64,000 bases of DNA, taken from positions 205,844,298 through 205,908,297 of the forward strand of contig NC_091119.1 in the NCBI RefSeq assembly GCF_040183065.1. Direction: 5' to 3'. Source of the stretch: Periplaneta americana (taxonomy: Eukaryota; Arthropoda; Insecta; Blattodea; Blattidae). The notes under the pieces were generated by a model that did no database searches, was not told the origin of the DNA, and was given only the letters and a program-made list of their open reading frames with translations. Below are positions 46,736 through 59,553 of the stretch, in pieces. The translations under genes were made by a program, and so were the position numbers. Each line of letters starts with the position of its first letter. Within the stretch, counting starts at the first letter, position 1.

Positions 46736-49700
46736 GAAGGTTCTCACATATTTGTCATTTCTACTTTCGCACTTAATTTATACTCTCTTTCAGAAAGTTT
46801 TGAATTTCACCGCGACTCTCTAGTCATGTTGTAATCACAGAGCATAATTTTTGACAGATTATGACTAGCGCCGAGTATGAGGTGCTCGTACTAGGCCTAC
46901 TCCCTCGGTGATATTAAGCTTAGTAAAAAGCTTTAATTCCCGTGCGCTACCTAACAAAACCTTGTAATGCAGCACTTTAATATGGTGTGAGCTGAGTTCA
47001 ATTGACTAGTTTCAGTGCACGCCATAATGTCAGCAATGAGCAACTTGGATCACCAAGACGTGGGCCTGGAGGAAGACATGGGCCTCACTTCTTCCCTCTC
47101 AGAACAACTGGACAGCTACTTGGATTCCTCCACCCTGTCCAGAGTGGCGAGGGACGATGGGCATTTCAAGGTATGTCGTCTAAAAAACGGTTGAAAAGGT
47201 AACATATACATTCACTGAAGCATATGACATGGTGATGTAGCATTACCATAATAAAGCTATCTACCAAAAGAATGAAAATATAATTTAAGAAGTTCAGAAA
47301 ACTTCAGTCTTTCATAATCTATACTAATAATAAATCTGTAGCCGAAATTTTTCTGGTAATTTTCGATTTTCCAAAAATAATTGGTCCTAACATATATAAT
47401 TAACCACCCTGAAACCGAAAATCGCTTTTATGAAATTTTTGTTTGTCTGTCTGTCTGTCTGTATGTTTTTTACCTTTTCACGCGATAATGGCTGAACGGA
47501 TTTCGATGAAAATTGGAATATAAATTAAGTTCGCTGTAACTTAGATTTTAGGCTATATGGCATTCAAAATACTTTATTTAAAAGGGGGGTTATAAGGGGG
47601 CCTGAATTAAATAAATCGAAATATCTCGCTTATTATTGATTTTTGTGAAACATGTTACATAACAAACTAATTTGCGATAAGTTTTATTCCTTGAAAAATT
47701 TTGATAGGACTGATATTTAACGAGGTAAATGAGTTTTAAAATTAAAATAACTGTCATCTAAGACCGTGTAATGAATTAAAAAACAAATGACTTCGTCTAT
47801 AAGAGGCCTTGGACAGCAACACTGGAAAGCTATGAAAGATAGCCCACAGAGAATGTTTCTGTGTTTGTATGAAGTAATATCGGAAGTTAAATTAACCGAT
47901 TTGTATAATTAATTATTATTTCACCATTGGAAAGTGTACTTTCTCTAGATGGACATAATGCTATAATGTTGTTACTAGACTTCGTTGAGTTGCCACACGC
48001 AGCATGCAATCAGGTTGCCGATGTACGGTAGTATAGAGGAGGTGAGCGACCGCCCGGTCTCGTAGTATAAGCAGTTCGTGTTAAGAGTTGTGACCGGTCC
48101 AAATAGATAGAGCAGCTACTGCTAATGTATACCTAAGTAAGCACTTGTCTTTTCATTACTGTGGTTGGAATAGTCAAAGATTAACATTTGTTCAGTGCAG
48201 ACAAGAATTCAATCAAACATACTACAATGAGAGTGTTGTTGTTCCAAATAATTGCCCCTGGAATACCCTTACCCCCGCAGCCAAACTTGACCCGTTGGGG
48301 AACGTGGTTGGATGTTGTTAATTATTATGCAGAACATTACGGCAAAATAATGGAGATAATTGATGCATTGGATAGCAAAGACAGTTCCACTGCTGCAGCT
48401 GTAAAATCATTGCCTTCTGAACAGCTATTGGAAGATATTCTCTTCATTGATTTTAATTTTAAAATCGTGTCCAAAAGCATCACCCTGTTAGAATCATCTA
48501 AACTACAACTCTCAGAAGCCCTTAATATAATGGATAAAATATCACAAACCGTTATCCAAAATAACAATTCACTAATCTCAGAAAAAGTGAAATGTAAGTT
48601 GAGAAACATTATTGCTAAAAATTCTGCCTATTCACAACTTCGTATTATAAATGATGTACTATCAGGTCACGACAAGACATCTGAAGTTGGTGTACTAAAA
48701 AGTAGTGACTTTCCGTTCTTCAAATATGTACGTATTACATCGTGTGATGTTCAACGTACATTTTCCCAAAATAAAAACTGTTTAAGTGACCAGCAGAAGA
48801 GGTTACTTTGCAGTCGCTCAAAATGTACGTAACTCTTCACTGCAATGCACATATTCAAGGATGATGAGAGTATCTTACATTAAATTTTAAGAGTTAATAT
48901 ATCTCACTATAAAATAATAGTGTATTTACATGTTTAGACATATTTTCCTACTTCAATGATCATTGATTATATTTCTTGAATGCAGGATACAGGTTTTATT
49001 GTAACCGCAGTATACTGCTCAGTGTTTACATTAGAGGCATACTCTATCCGTTGCACGTCCCCTTCTCATACAGTGTATACCGCGTGCGCAGTAAACCTTG
49101 CGATTCTCGTGGCAATTCCACGAAGTCTAGTTATTACAGTAACTTCTGATATAATATAATATAATATAATATAATATAATATAATATAATATAATATAAT
49201 ATAATATAATATAATATAATACAATATAATATAATATAATATATAAAATGTAATATTATATAATATAATTTAAGTTATTTGAAGGGTTCAGAACCATAGT
49301 GGGCCAAGCGCCATTTACTGAATGCGTAGAAAACAAGGGTTAAAATTAAGTTATTACCATAATTCAATGGAAACATATAGCAAGTAAAATAAAATATACA
49401 CATTAAATCTAAATGATGTCAATCTTCATTAAACTATGGTTGCATGTAATAAAAATTAAGAAACATGTTAAAGGAATTGTCATTGCACCAAATGAGTGTC
49501 TCTGGACCAAAATGATCGCATTTTAATTATTTGGATGCAATTTAAATTAAGTAACATATTAAACGATTTATCCTTCTATCAAACACGAATGTTCCCTGAA
49601 TCAAATGTCCTATTTTAATTATGTAATTACTTTATATTTATTTCTAACGGGTGCAGCGGAGCGCACGGGTACGGCTAGTAATTTATAAAAGAAGAGAACA

Positions 49701-52700
49701 TTCATTTACAGTTGCTATGTCAAAGCCTGTTACTCTCTTGTTTTTCAAATTGTCAAAGCCTGCTAATGTCTGTACATGGTCAACTGATAGCCATCGCTTT
49801 AAGACCTATATATACTGTAAATAATACAATACGACACAAGATTTTGTAATGCACTTCACAAACGTATATTTACGTATTTTTTGCACTTTCGTATATTTTG
49901 AAAATAATATTTTTAAAAATATTAATGTACAGTATCTACCTAAGTTAAACCATAAACAGCTGACTAATTGTGAAATTTATATGAAAGAAAATGAATCGGG
50001 TGAAAATTTTAAAAGCACTTCTCGGAAACCTATTCACGACTCTCTACTCTACATATTTAATCAGCAAACTTTAAGACGGAGAGTATCTACTTCCTTCTTA
50101 CAAATAAGAATTTATACCCAGTTTGGACGTTATTTTGCCGGAAGCTAGCAAAACACGAAACACTACGAATTAAAATTATACTTCCTCATTGCGAAAAATA
50201 CTAAAAGCTATTGCATTAAGCCAGGACAAGAATAACCAATTAATGAAACATGGCGAAATTGTTGCCCCTCACAACGTATTTTAAAAACATAAGAAAAATG
50301 AGGGACCTATAGTCCCGTCGCTCTAATTTCCGGCAGCCAATCGCGTTGCAGGTCGGCTACATTTAAACGTGTACGTCTTGTGATTCGCTTATAAAGACGT
50401 TATTCATTTCTTAAGGCTCGATAAATACTTCATATAATCGCCCGCCATTTTGGCTCTTTCGTTGGCGTTTGCAGAAAGCACACGAGGACGTTATTTCCCG
50501 CTCAATTATGTGCTCAATTACAGTGCGTTTGATTTATTATCATGATAATGTTTAACGGTGTGGCAAATAGATTCCTCGTATGGTAGCTCGGCAACGAAAG
50601 AACAAAAATGGCGAACGATGCTACCCACCTAGACTTTATAGAGCCTTCACTTCCTAAGACGTAAGCAAAGAGGAGGGGTCACTCCGGGAATAACAGCGTC
50701 GCGACTATAGGACAATCAATAATATTTTTAATTTTAGATGAAATGTGTGTGCATAATTATGAAAAGGGACCACTTGGCGGTTTCTAGTTTCAGACATAAT
50801 CAGTTATTTGAGCCTGATCCAGTTGACGCAGGACTTTTAATATATACACAGTTTACTACAGTGAAACCTCTCCTTACGGACACCCCCAAGATACGGACAC
50901 TCCTCATATACGGAAATATTTTTATGTCCCAAATGAAAGAATAAAGAAATAATGATAATTTTAACTCTCGTTTACGGACACTCTCAGCCACGGACAAGGA
51001 CAGCTGTTTCACAGTCCTAAAGCTTGCTTTACCTCCTGACTGCGGACAGAACTTGAATTTTGAGACCTAATATGTTACAAAAATGGACAATTTAGTACAG
51101 CAATTCCTTAACATGAAAGAAGACAATAAGCGTCTCGTAGGCTACCACTAGCCCAACCGGCTACCCCTTGTTAGGTGGATAAACAAAGTCATAAAATTTA
51201 ACCTGTCTTATGAGTCCAAGGTTTCCGTGATCAAGAAATTGTATTCGACACATGATAGGGTTAGTAGGATTATTCTCTTCACTTCAATCAGTTGTACTTT
51301 ATCGATAGACATGACACCTGAACGTAAAGGTTAAGTTGAAAACTGTAAATTACAGTACTGCATAACTGTAGACCTAGAATAAAACTGCATGGCACAGTAC
51401 TGTATTTTCCTTTTTTGATCTTATCTATTGTAGTTCAAAGTTGCAAATAATTTACTGTAGTACAGTATACTGTATTTAGAATTAAACTACAGTAATACAT
51501 TTCATTTAAAGCGTGAAGGGATACATAATGCATATTATAAATTTACTGTTAGATTGGGGAGCCTCCCTCCCAATAAAGGACACCTCTCAGATGAGGACAG
51601 ATTGTTACGTCCGTTTGATGTCAGTAAATGAGAGGTTTCACTGTACTTAGAATGTGATCATATTAAAGGCATAAAAATTACTAGTTTCAATACTTCCATT
51701 TTTTTGGATTATATCTGAAACTATAAGCCGTAAGGTGGTCACTTTTCATATGCACGAACACAAATTATTGTTAGTGTACATAGTTCTGTATTTTGCGTTC
51801 ATGTATTCCTTCAACTGAATATGTTTCTTTAAAATTACTTCTTAAAAACTTTTAGAAGTGGAGGTCGATAGACGTTTGAAATTATTTCAGTAGGAAAGTA
51901 TACGAAGTGTATGAACAGCAGAGTGCAACTGGAACTGAACACAGAGGTGAATGTGTGCTGACCACTTTCTCAGCTGTCTCCCAGGAAGGAGATAAAACAG
52001 ATTAAATTATTCAGTATAGCTCCTTATTTAGAACAGGGGTTCTTTCCCCAATTCATTGCCCTTGATATATGTGAAACGTCACCTTAAACTGATTGAAACA
52101 ATTAAGATGTAGCATTTGGTTATACTCTGCTGTGAATTTGATGAACATGAGAATGTAACAGAATTTATTTTAATTGCCTTTTATAATATTACAGACCTGC
52201 TGTGGCAAACACAACAAAACTTACGTGCAAGAATCTAAAAAACACTTCGACGAATGCAAGACGGAGTTGAAAAACAGTAAGTACCAAGTTGTTACATTCA
52301 TTTGGTCAGCGCATTCCTAATTCTCAAGCAAGAGTTGCTTCAAACACAACACATTCGTGCCAAATCTTACGAGGTCGATATGACTGCGGGGATATAATTT
52401 CGAATTGTCTTTAAGGGTTGTATTCATAGACGAGACTTTGGACCAAAGTTGACTTTGGAAAGTACAAGGTCACCATTTTCCTATTCACAGTCAACACTTT
52501 GAGGAAAGTAAACTTCAGTCGTGACTTTACTTCGAAGTCGCCGAAAATTTAGACTTTGACTTTGACTTTCGTTCGTGGAAAAAAAGGAAAATGACTGGTA
52601 GTTGGGAAATTGTTGAATTTTCCGAGAATATTGAAGACATCTAGGAGATGATTAAAGCTGCTCATGTTACTTAGCGTATTATTAGATATAGATAATAAAT

Positions 52701-55700
52701 TCAAATCAAGGTACAGATTTGATAAACAGACAGTATTAAATATCCTCGTCATGTTTCAACTTCATTGATGAATAATCAAAGAGGATTATCTGTTCCACCA
52801 ATAAATAATACAACTTATTTTATCCCGATTTTACGCTATAGGTAAGGATTAATAGCTTAATATTGATTCTTACTATTTAATTCTATAGAGGATAGGTTAT
52901 ACAGCTGGAAATGCAGTTAATTAAAATCCTTGAGGTCGTCATAATAATGTTTTCTGCATATTGATTTCAGATAATTTTTAAGCAATTTCTGCAGAAATGC
53001 AGGGAATAACTCTGCCAACTGTCAGGAAGATAGCCTAATACGTCTCTTTCATAGTCTGTCATTGGTGGAATCTCATCTTCCATATCTTCACAACAAAATT
53101 ATTTTACAATGCAATAATTTCAGGGCTTAATGTGAAACTAACATAATTGCAATAGATGTTTTATTCACAACAAAATTCTTAACAATACTATTTCAGATAA
53201 TCTATACCATCATGTTTTGTAGTGACGAATTGTGTTATATACAAAACTATTCGAACTGAGTTACGATTTTTTGTGGCCAGGTACAAGAACAAATTATTAT
53301 CGATTGATGTAAAGATTTAAACATGTCAATGTTTGTATTTACGTTAGTTTCACAATAAGCCCTCGAATAATATTAATCTTATGTAAAGCTGTAATAACGG
53401 TTAACAATTGCTTAACATGTACCGATGTTCAATTGTTTCATTGATTTATGACTCAAAAGATTGCTCTGATTGTCGCAACGCCTACTCTATTTCAACTATC
53501 TATGAATTTAATTAGTTTAGAAAGCAGTGATTTTGATTGCCAACATTAGAACAAGACCGTCAAATCTCGACTTACCGAAGTCAAAGTCAAAATCTCAGAA
53601 GTATTGTCTATGAATAGGATTTTTAACAAAGTTAAACTCTACTACGAATGTCGACTTTGGGAAGTCTTCATTGAAAGCCTCGTTTATGAATACGGCCCTA
53701 AAGTAATACTAATGGCTTGTGCAGCAAATGCTGCAAACTAAGTTAATTAGAAGTTCAAATAAAAATTTTTCAGATTTATTTTCAATGAAAAATATCAGAC
53801 ATTCTGAAAGTTATTTGCTTCCACAATAATGAAACATACTCCCTCTGAATGTTTTTCATGCCAAATACTTTTTCTTGAACCTATCCACCTTCAGTTTTTG
53901 AGTTTCAACGCGAAAACGCAAGTAACAATGTCAGGACGATCAGTGGGTTTTTCATGTGGGAGTAAAGCAATAGCTATTTCTGGTCATCGTGGATTGTAGG
54001 TGAAAGTTTAAAAAAGTCAGGTTTGCTATGCTTTCGAACAATAGACATAGCATCTTGGTATAGCTGCTGCATGTAGAGCTTGAAATGTAGTGGGTAAAAT
54101 CATTTTATCCTGCTGAGAGATCTTACTGAAATGATCGGGAGGCTACAAAATTTTGTAGATCTCTTATTTTATCAGTAAGTAATACCTTTTGGTCTTACCT
54201 TAGGAACTGTAATTTTTGCGCTCTCTCGAGCCAATTGTGAAGAAAATGATGTATATAAATATCTACACCACACCGCCATTAAGTATATGGAAAAGACCCA
54301 ACCCACTTGATTAATAACTATAAAAATATTTGATTTTAATAACAATATTATTATTTTACGTAAGTTTTGTATACATGCAACTCAGTAAATTGTAGAAATG
54401 AAGATCTAATTTAAGATATTCTATACACCTATTTATACAACCCCAAAACGTTTCACTTTCATATCAGTATAGAATTAATATGTATAATTAATGAAAGATA
54501 GTCAAACCATGGCATTAACTATAACAATATTTCATTTATAATGGTAATAATGTCATCAAACCACCTCAAGTTTTGTAGATTGTAATATCCAATACACAGC
54601 TGTACTCAAAAAATTACACACCGCAGAATCAGACCTATAAATTATTTTTAGCAAGTCTTGAAGTTTTTAATAACCAATTGAATATGAGCTCTAAATATGT
54701 CAGCAATCTTGCAGGTCATGGCCTTCGTGTAATAACCTATTGTTTACTGTAGAGTGTGTTTTGTTTTATTCTGAAATCACTGCCGAGCTAAAATGCAATT
54801 AGTTCTCAAAACTGACGAAAGATGGATGTTGGAATATAGGAAAATTAGGTCGGAAAACTAACGCTTCACTGAAAGTTACTATTTTTCTGAAAATTCTTGG
54901 ATGTCAAGCTTCAAAATTATGGGTCATTCATTAAAATGCGTTCAGCCGTTTTCCTGTAATTTCCATTACCAGTTCAAATTATATGAAGGAAAGATTCTTC
55001 CGTCTGTTGTCAGCGACCGCTTTGCATCGCGCTAAACATATGGTAAGGGAGATCCTATCATTATACATTTACAACTTTTGTCCGAGTTTTTTAGTTATGA
55101 CGGGATGCCCAAACCAGAAAACGGACACTTCTCTGTGAATAAAATTCTGGCTCGAATGTATTAGGTTGATGTATAAGTTGCTATAATTTTTCGTTATCAC
55201 AACACGCGTTGCTAGGAGATTATTTATCGTTTGTCAATTGTCATTTATTACTTGCAGTATTGTGCTTGTAAATACGCGTTGAATTTTGCACATTTGAAAA
55301 AAAAAAGTGTTATTTGTAGGCAAAAGAAGACGGAATGTCAAATGCAAAAAAAAAAAAAAAAAAAAACAACAACAAAAAACAAACAAACACTGCTGACATA
55401 CACTTCTGTTTGAGTTTAATAGAGTAGCAAAGGTAACGGAGGCGAATGGAAACATTTTTCACAAGTACAGAAGAATGTCATCGGAGAAAGTACTGCAAGA
55501 AAATGGTTTTGTCCTTTCAACACACAATACTCCGTACAAAGTATCCATTCACAGAAGTTTTGTGTTATACATCTGGTGGGATAAAGAAGGCGTCGTGTAC
55601 TACGAATTGCTTCCCAGGAATGTAGCGAAACTGCTGGCATTTATTACCAACAATACAGAAGCCTTGCGGCCGCAATTAAAGAAAAACGACCGGGAAGATC

Positions 55701-57757
55701 ACATCAACTGCTGTAACAAGATAATGCACACCCGCACTCCGCTAACATGACGAAAGCAGCAATCCATGACCTTGGCTAGAAGGTGATTTCACACCCCCAC
55801 AATCTCCCGATCTTCCTCCCGCAAATTTTCACCTTTTCCGTTCTCTATGCAATAATCTACAAGGGAACTCCTTTGATAACATAGATTCTTTACACTCTTG
55901 GCTTGACGACTTCTTTAACTCTAAACTGGAAGATATCTTCAGACACGGAATCTAAAATCTACCCCAGCGTTTTCAAAGAGCATAGATAATGTGGAGAGTA
56001 CAATATAGTCCGTGGCGCTACAGCCCGTGAAGGACCTAGACCGACCAGTCGGCTGCTGGCCTCATGCCCACATGTCGAAGCAGAGATGGACGATCATCCA
56101 ACCAGAATGGAGGTATCGTGTGGTTAGCACGATGATATGTGGAGAGTATAATACTCATTAATTTCGGCCTTTTTTTCTGTTCTATTCATCTCATAGATAA
56201 TGTAGGGTAATATAATTACTTATTAATTTCTGTCCTCTATTCATCTGAAATAAAAACATTTGTGACAGCGAAAAAACGCTACGAACTTCTGCATCAACTC
56301 AATTTTTATCAAATAAATAATTCACACCTTGAAGAATTTCCTTCTGTCGTTCACAGCATATTAGTACAGTGAAACTTCCCTTAACGGACACTTCCCAATA
56401 GCGGACTCCTCTCAATAGCGGACATTTTAAAATTCCCCTGCAAAATAACATTGGCCCTTATGATAAAATTCTTCCAAATAGCGGACATTCTCAATAACGG
56501 ACGCGGACACTGAAATGTATCTCCCAACAACAATTAAAATTTCCAAATAACGGACAGCGTGAAAGAAAAAAGAAAAAGACGGTTGTAAATTAAACGGAAT
56601 TCTTTGCAACAGTCATTATCGTGCATTTGAACGTTCTTGTACTTTATTGAAGGTAAGCAGCACAGTTGTTAGTTGTGATACTGTGCGTGAGCAGTCCGTA
56701 CTTTCTTAGTTTGTCAAGTTGAGTGTTCGGAAGTACAGTCACATTAAAAATGTCACGAAAACGTAAACGTTTGTCACTAAAAGAGAAAGTGGATATTGTA
56801 AAGCATAGTGAGAAGGAGAAATTAAGTGTTCGTGAGCTGGTCACAAAGTTTAATGTGGGAAAAAGTCAGGTTAGTGAAATTTTGAAAAACAAGGATGTTA
56901 TTTTAAAATCATACACTGAGAATGCAATTCTAGATTTCTTTGTGTGAGGTGAAGTGGTACAGTGACTGATGTTTATTTCATTTGCAAAACATTTACTGGT
57001 ACGATTTCTCTCTGGATGAATACTGTAAACAATCTCACGGTCTACTGTACTGTACTGTAAAATATAGTGTTGAATATGTATGAGAAATTTTAATGTACTG
57101 TATACATACTAACGATTTTCTAAATAGTGGACACTTCTCAATAACGGACATTTAATTTTTCCCCTGCGGTGTCCGCTATTGGGAAGTTTCACTGTACTGA
57201 CTACTAGCTGGAATATTCATTTTTTATTTTTAAATTAAGAAATATGTTTCAATGGATGCGGGGCTTATTTTTCGTATTTGGAATAGTATGAACTCTTATT
57301 AAGTTTAAAGATCATATTAGGGGCAACTGAATGTTTCTGCAATCTGATATGTATAGGGGTGAACAAGAATGTCCTCTGTTTATTAATAAAAGCAGTTCAG
57401 TTGAAACAGAGCTTCCGGGCTAAGATGCCGTGGTCTACTGGTGCTGACGTTACCAGACGTTTCGTCTACTTCTACGGCAGACATCTTCAGTGGTTAGGTA
57501 TCCTCGGTCGAAGTCTTCTGCTCGGGATACCTGTAGCAACAGTTGCTACAGGTATCCCGAGCAGAAGACTTCGACCGAGGATACCTAACCACTGAAGATG
57601 TCTGCCGTAGAAGTAGACGAAACGTCTAGTAACGTCAGCACCAGTAGACCACGGCATCTTAGCCCGGAAGCTCTGTTTCAACTAGACACCGGCCGTGAAA
57701 GCCTGCATGCTAAGATGAAAAAAAGCAGTTCAATTTCCAAGTCAAATGCTCTTTACA

Positions 57758-57810
<53 letters not shown>

Positions 57811-59493
57811 TGTTATTAGTTTAAGTGCTAGATATTGCAAAATTAAAAGCCCATCAAATTAATGGATTTAAGTGAACAAAATTTTGGGGCTATGATTTTT
57901 ATAGTTATAAATCGTCATTAACACCAAAAGAATGCATTCAACTATTTGAAAATGTTTTTTTTTTTTTTTTTTAGATGAAGCAACATCAGCATGGACTATA
58001 AGATTGCTTTGCTTTGCTTTTCGGAATTCAAATGTAGACGTAAATACATTAGCGACTATTTCCGCAAAGATCGACCTGCAACAGGAATCAGTGACAGAAA
58101 TATCGACGCTGTGCTTCGAATAATAAGGAAGATAACCGAATCATCCAGGCTAAGACTCTGGCTTATTTGGGGATAGCTATGACAGCAATGTAAAATATAC
58201 TCCATAATCATCTTGCCGTGAAGAAGCTGTGCGTTCCGTGGTTTCCACATAATTTGACAAAAACTGAGGAACAAACACTTGTTGATTGGTGAACGGAAAT
58301 ACTTAATAATCCAATCGGTACCTGTCACGTTCTGTTTTCGATATCATAACAGGTGACGAAACATAGATTTACTGTTATGGGTCAAAAAATAAACAGCAAT
58401 GGGTACAAAAAGCTTCCCAGATAAAGATAAACAAAAAAAAGTGTGGAGTCCTGTATCACCTTTGTTTATTGACAGTTTTGGAAAAAATGCGTAAAAAACG
58501 ACCTCGAAACCGAATAATCCTCCTCCATAGTAATGCATCGTCCCACACTGCAGAACATACAATGCAATTTTTGGGTACTTCAGGTATAAAATTAATGAAT
58601 ACTGGGTGTTCAGTTCAAAATGTGTCTTGGCTCGCTGTATGCCGTCATGTGACTAGTTGATGAGCCTAGAGAATTCAATCTTCCTAGACATCCGCAGCTC
58701 AGGTGTATAACCTAAGAGGCAGAGAAGATGGCTAGCAAGTACGGCGTTCATTCTGAAGAGTACGTACCGATACGTACGATAACGCCGGTAGTGGCAGGAA
58801 TGTGAACTGTTTGGAAATACGTACTGTCGGGATATGGGGAGAGGGTTAAGACGATTACTTACATATTTGTTGACATTAACTTCGACGGTCAACATGGACA
58901 CGGAGCATTTGATTTGTGTTGTGGAATGTTACCGTACGCAACCGATGATAACAAATACCCTGCGTACGACTTGCCGGCGCAAAACACAGTTCGAAAGAGG
59001 TTATGGTAGCACACAGACCGTACAGACCGCCATCTGTTGCTACGACGTTCAAGTTATACCGTACACGTTCTCAAGTTCAGATTGAAGAACACCTTAAATA
59101 ATAGGCAACTTCTCTAACATATCAGCTGAAACTCGCTTCAAATCGGTGACCCAACAACAGTGACGTCATGACACACTTTGAAATGAACATCCAGTATACA
59201 ACCCTATATTCCTGTGTAGTCTAAGATCTCCTTCTTTCCAACTATCAAAAAGAAAATGCGCGGATTGTCCTTTAACACCGTTGAAGCAGCGATTGAAGGC
59301 TTCAACGAGTTGGTGTCTTAAGTGCCTCTAGAAAGGTAAGTGTCTGGTTCCATCGACTGGAGAAGAGCGTAAGATTTGAGGGGTAATATTTTCAAAAGGA
59401 ATAATGTCGAACGTAGAAATAATTTGTTGCTATACACATCAGTTTCCAGAGATATTCTTTGTGATTCATAGTAATATGTGCATTAATAAATAT

Positions 59494-59553
<60 letters not shown>

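Larger units (their letters stand above)
47318..49678 (+). mobile_element. Helitron-type element, non-autonomous, with nested hAT
   Basis: Starts TCTATACTAATAATAAATCT and ends CGGGTACGGCTAG. It sits between A (47317) and T (49679), the Helitron target. A GTGC/GCAC hairpin lies about 12-15 nt before the CTAG end. No Rep/helicase. It carries the hAT at 47976-49129 and an (ATAAT)n array. Confidence 0.75.

Noticed and set aside
49849-50148. 99-residue open frame
   Set aside because: AT-driven composition, no recognisable domain, no paralogue in the window.
57359-57681. Identical open frames on both strands at 57359-57595 and 57487-57681
   Set aside because: A consequence of the near-perfect palindrome, not of coding selection.
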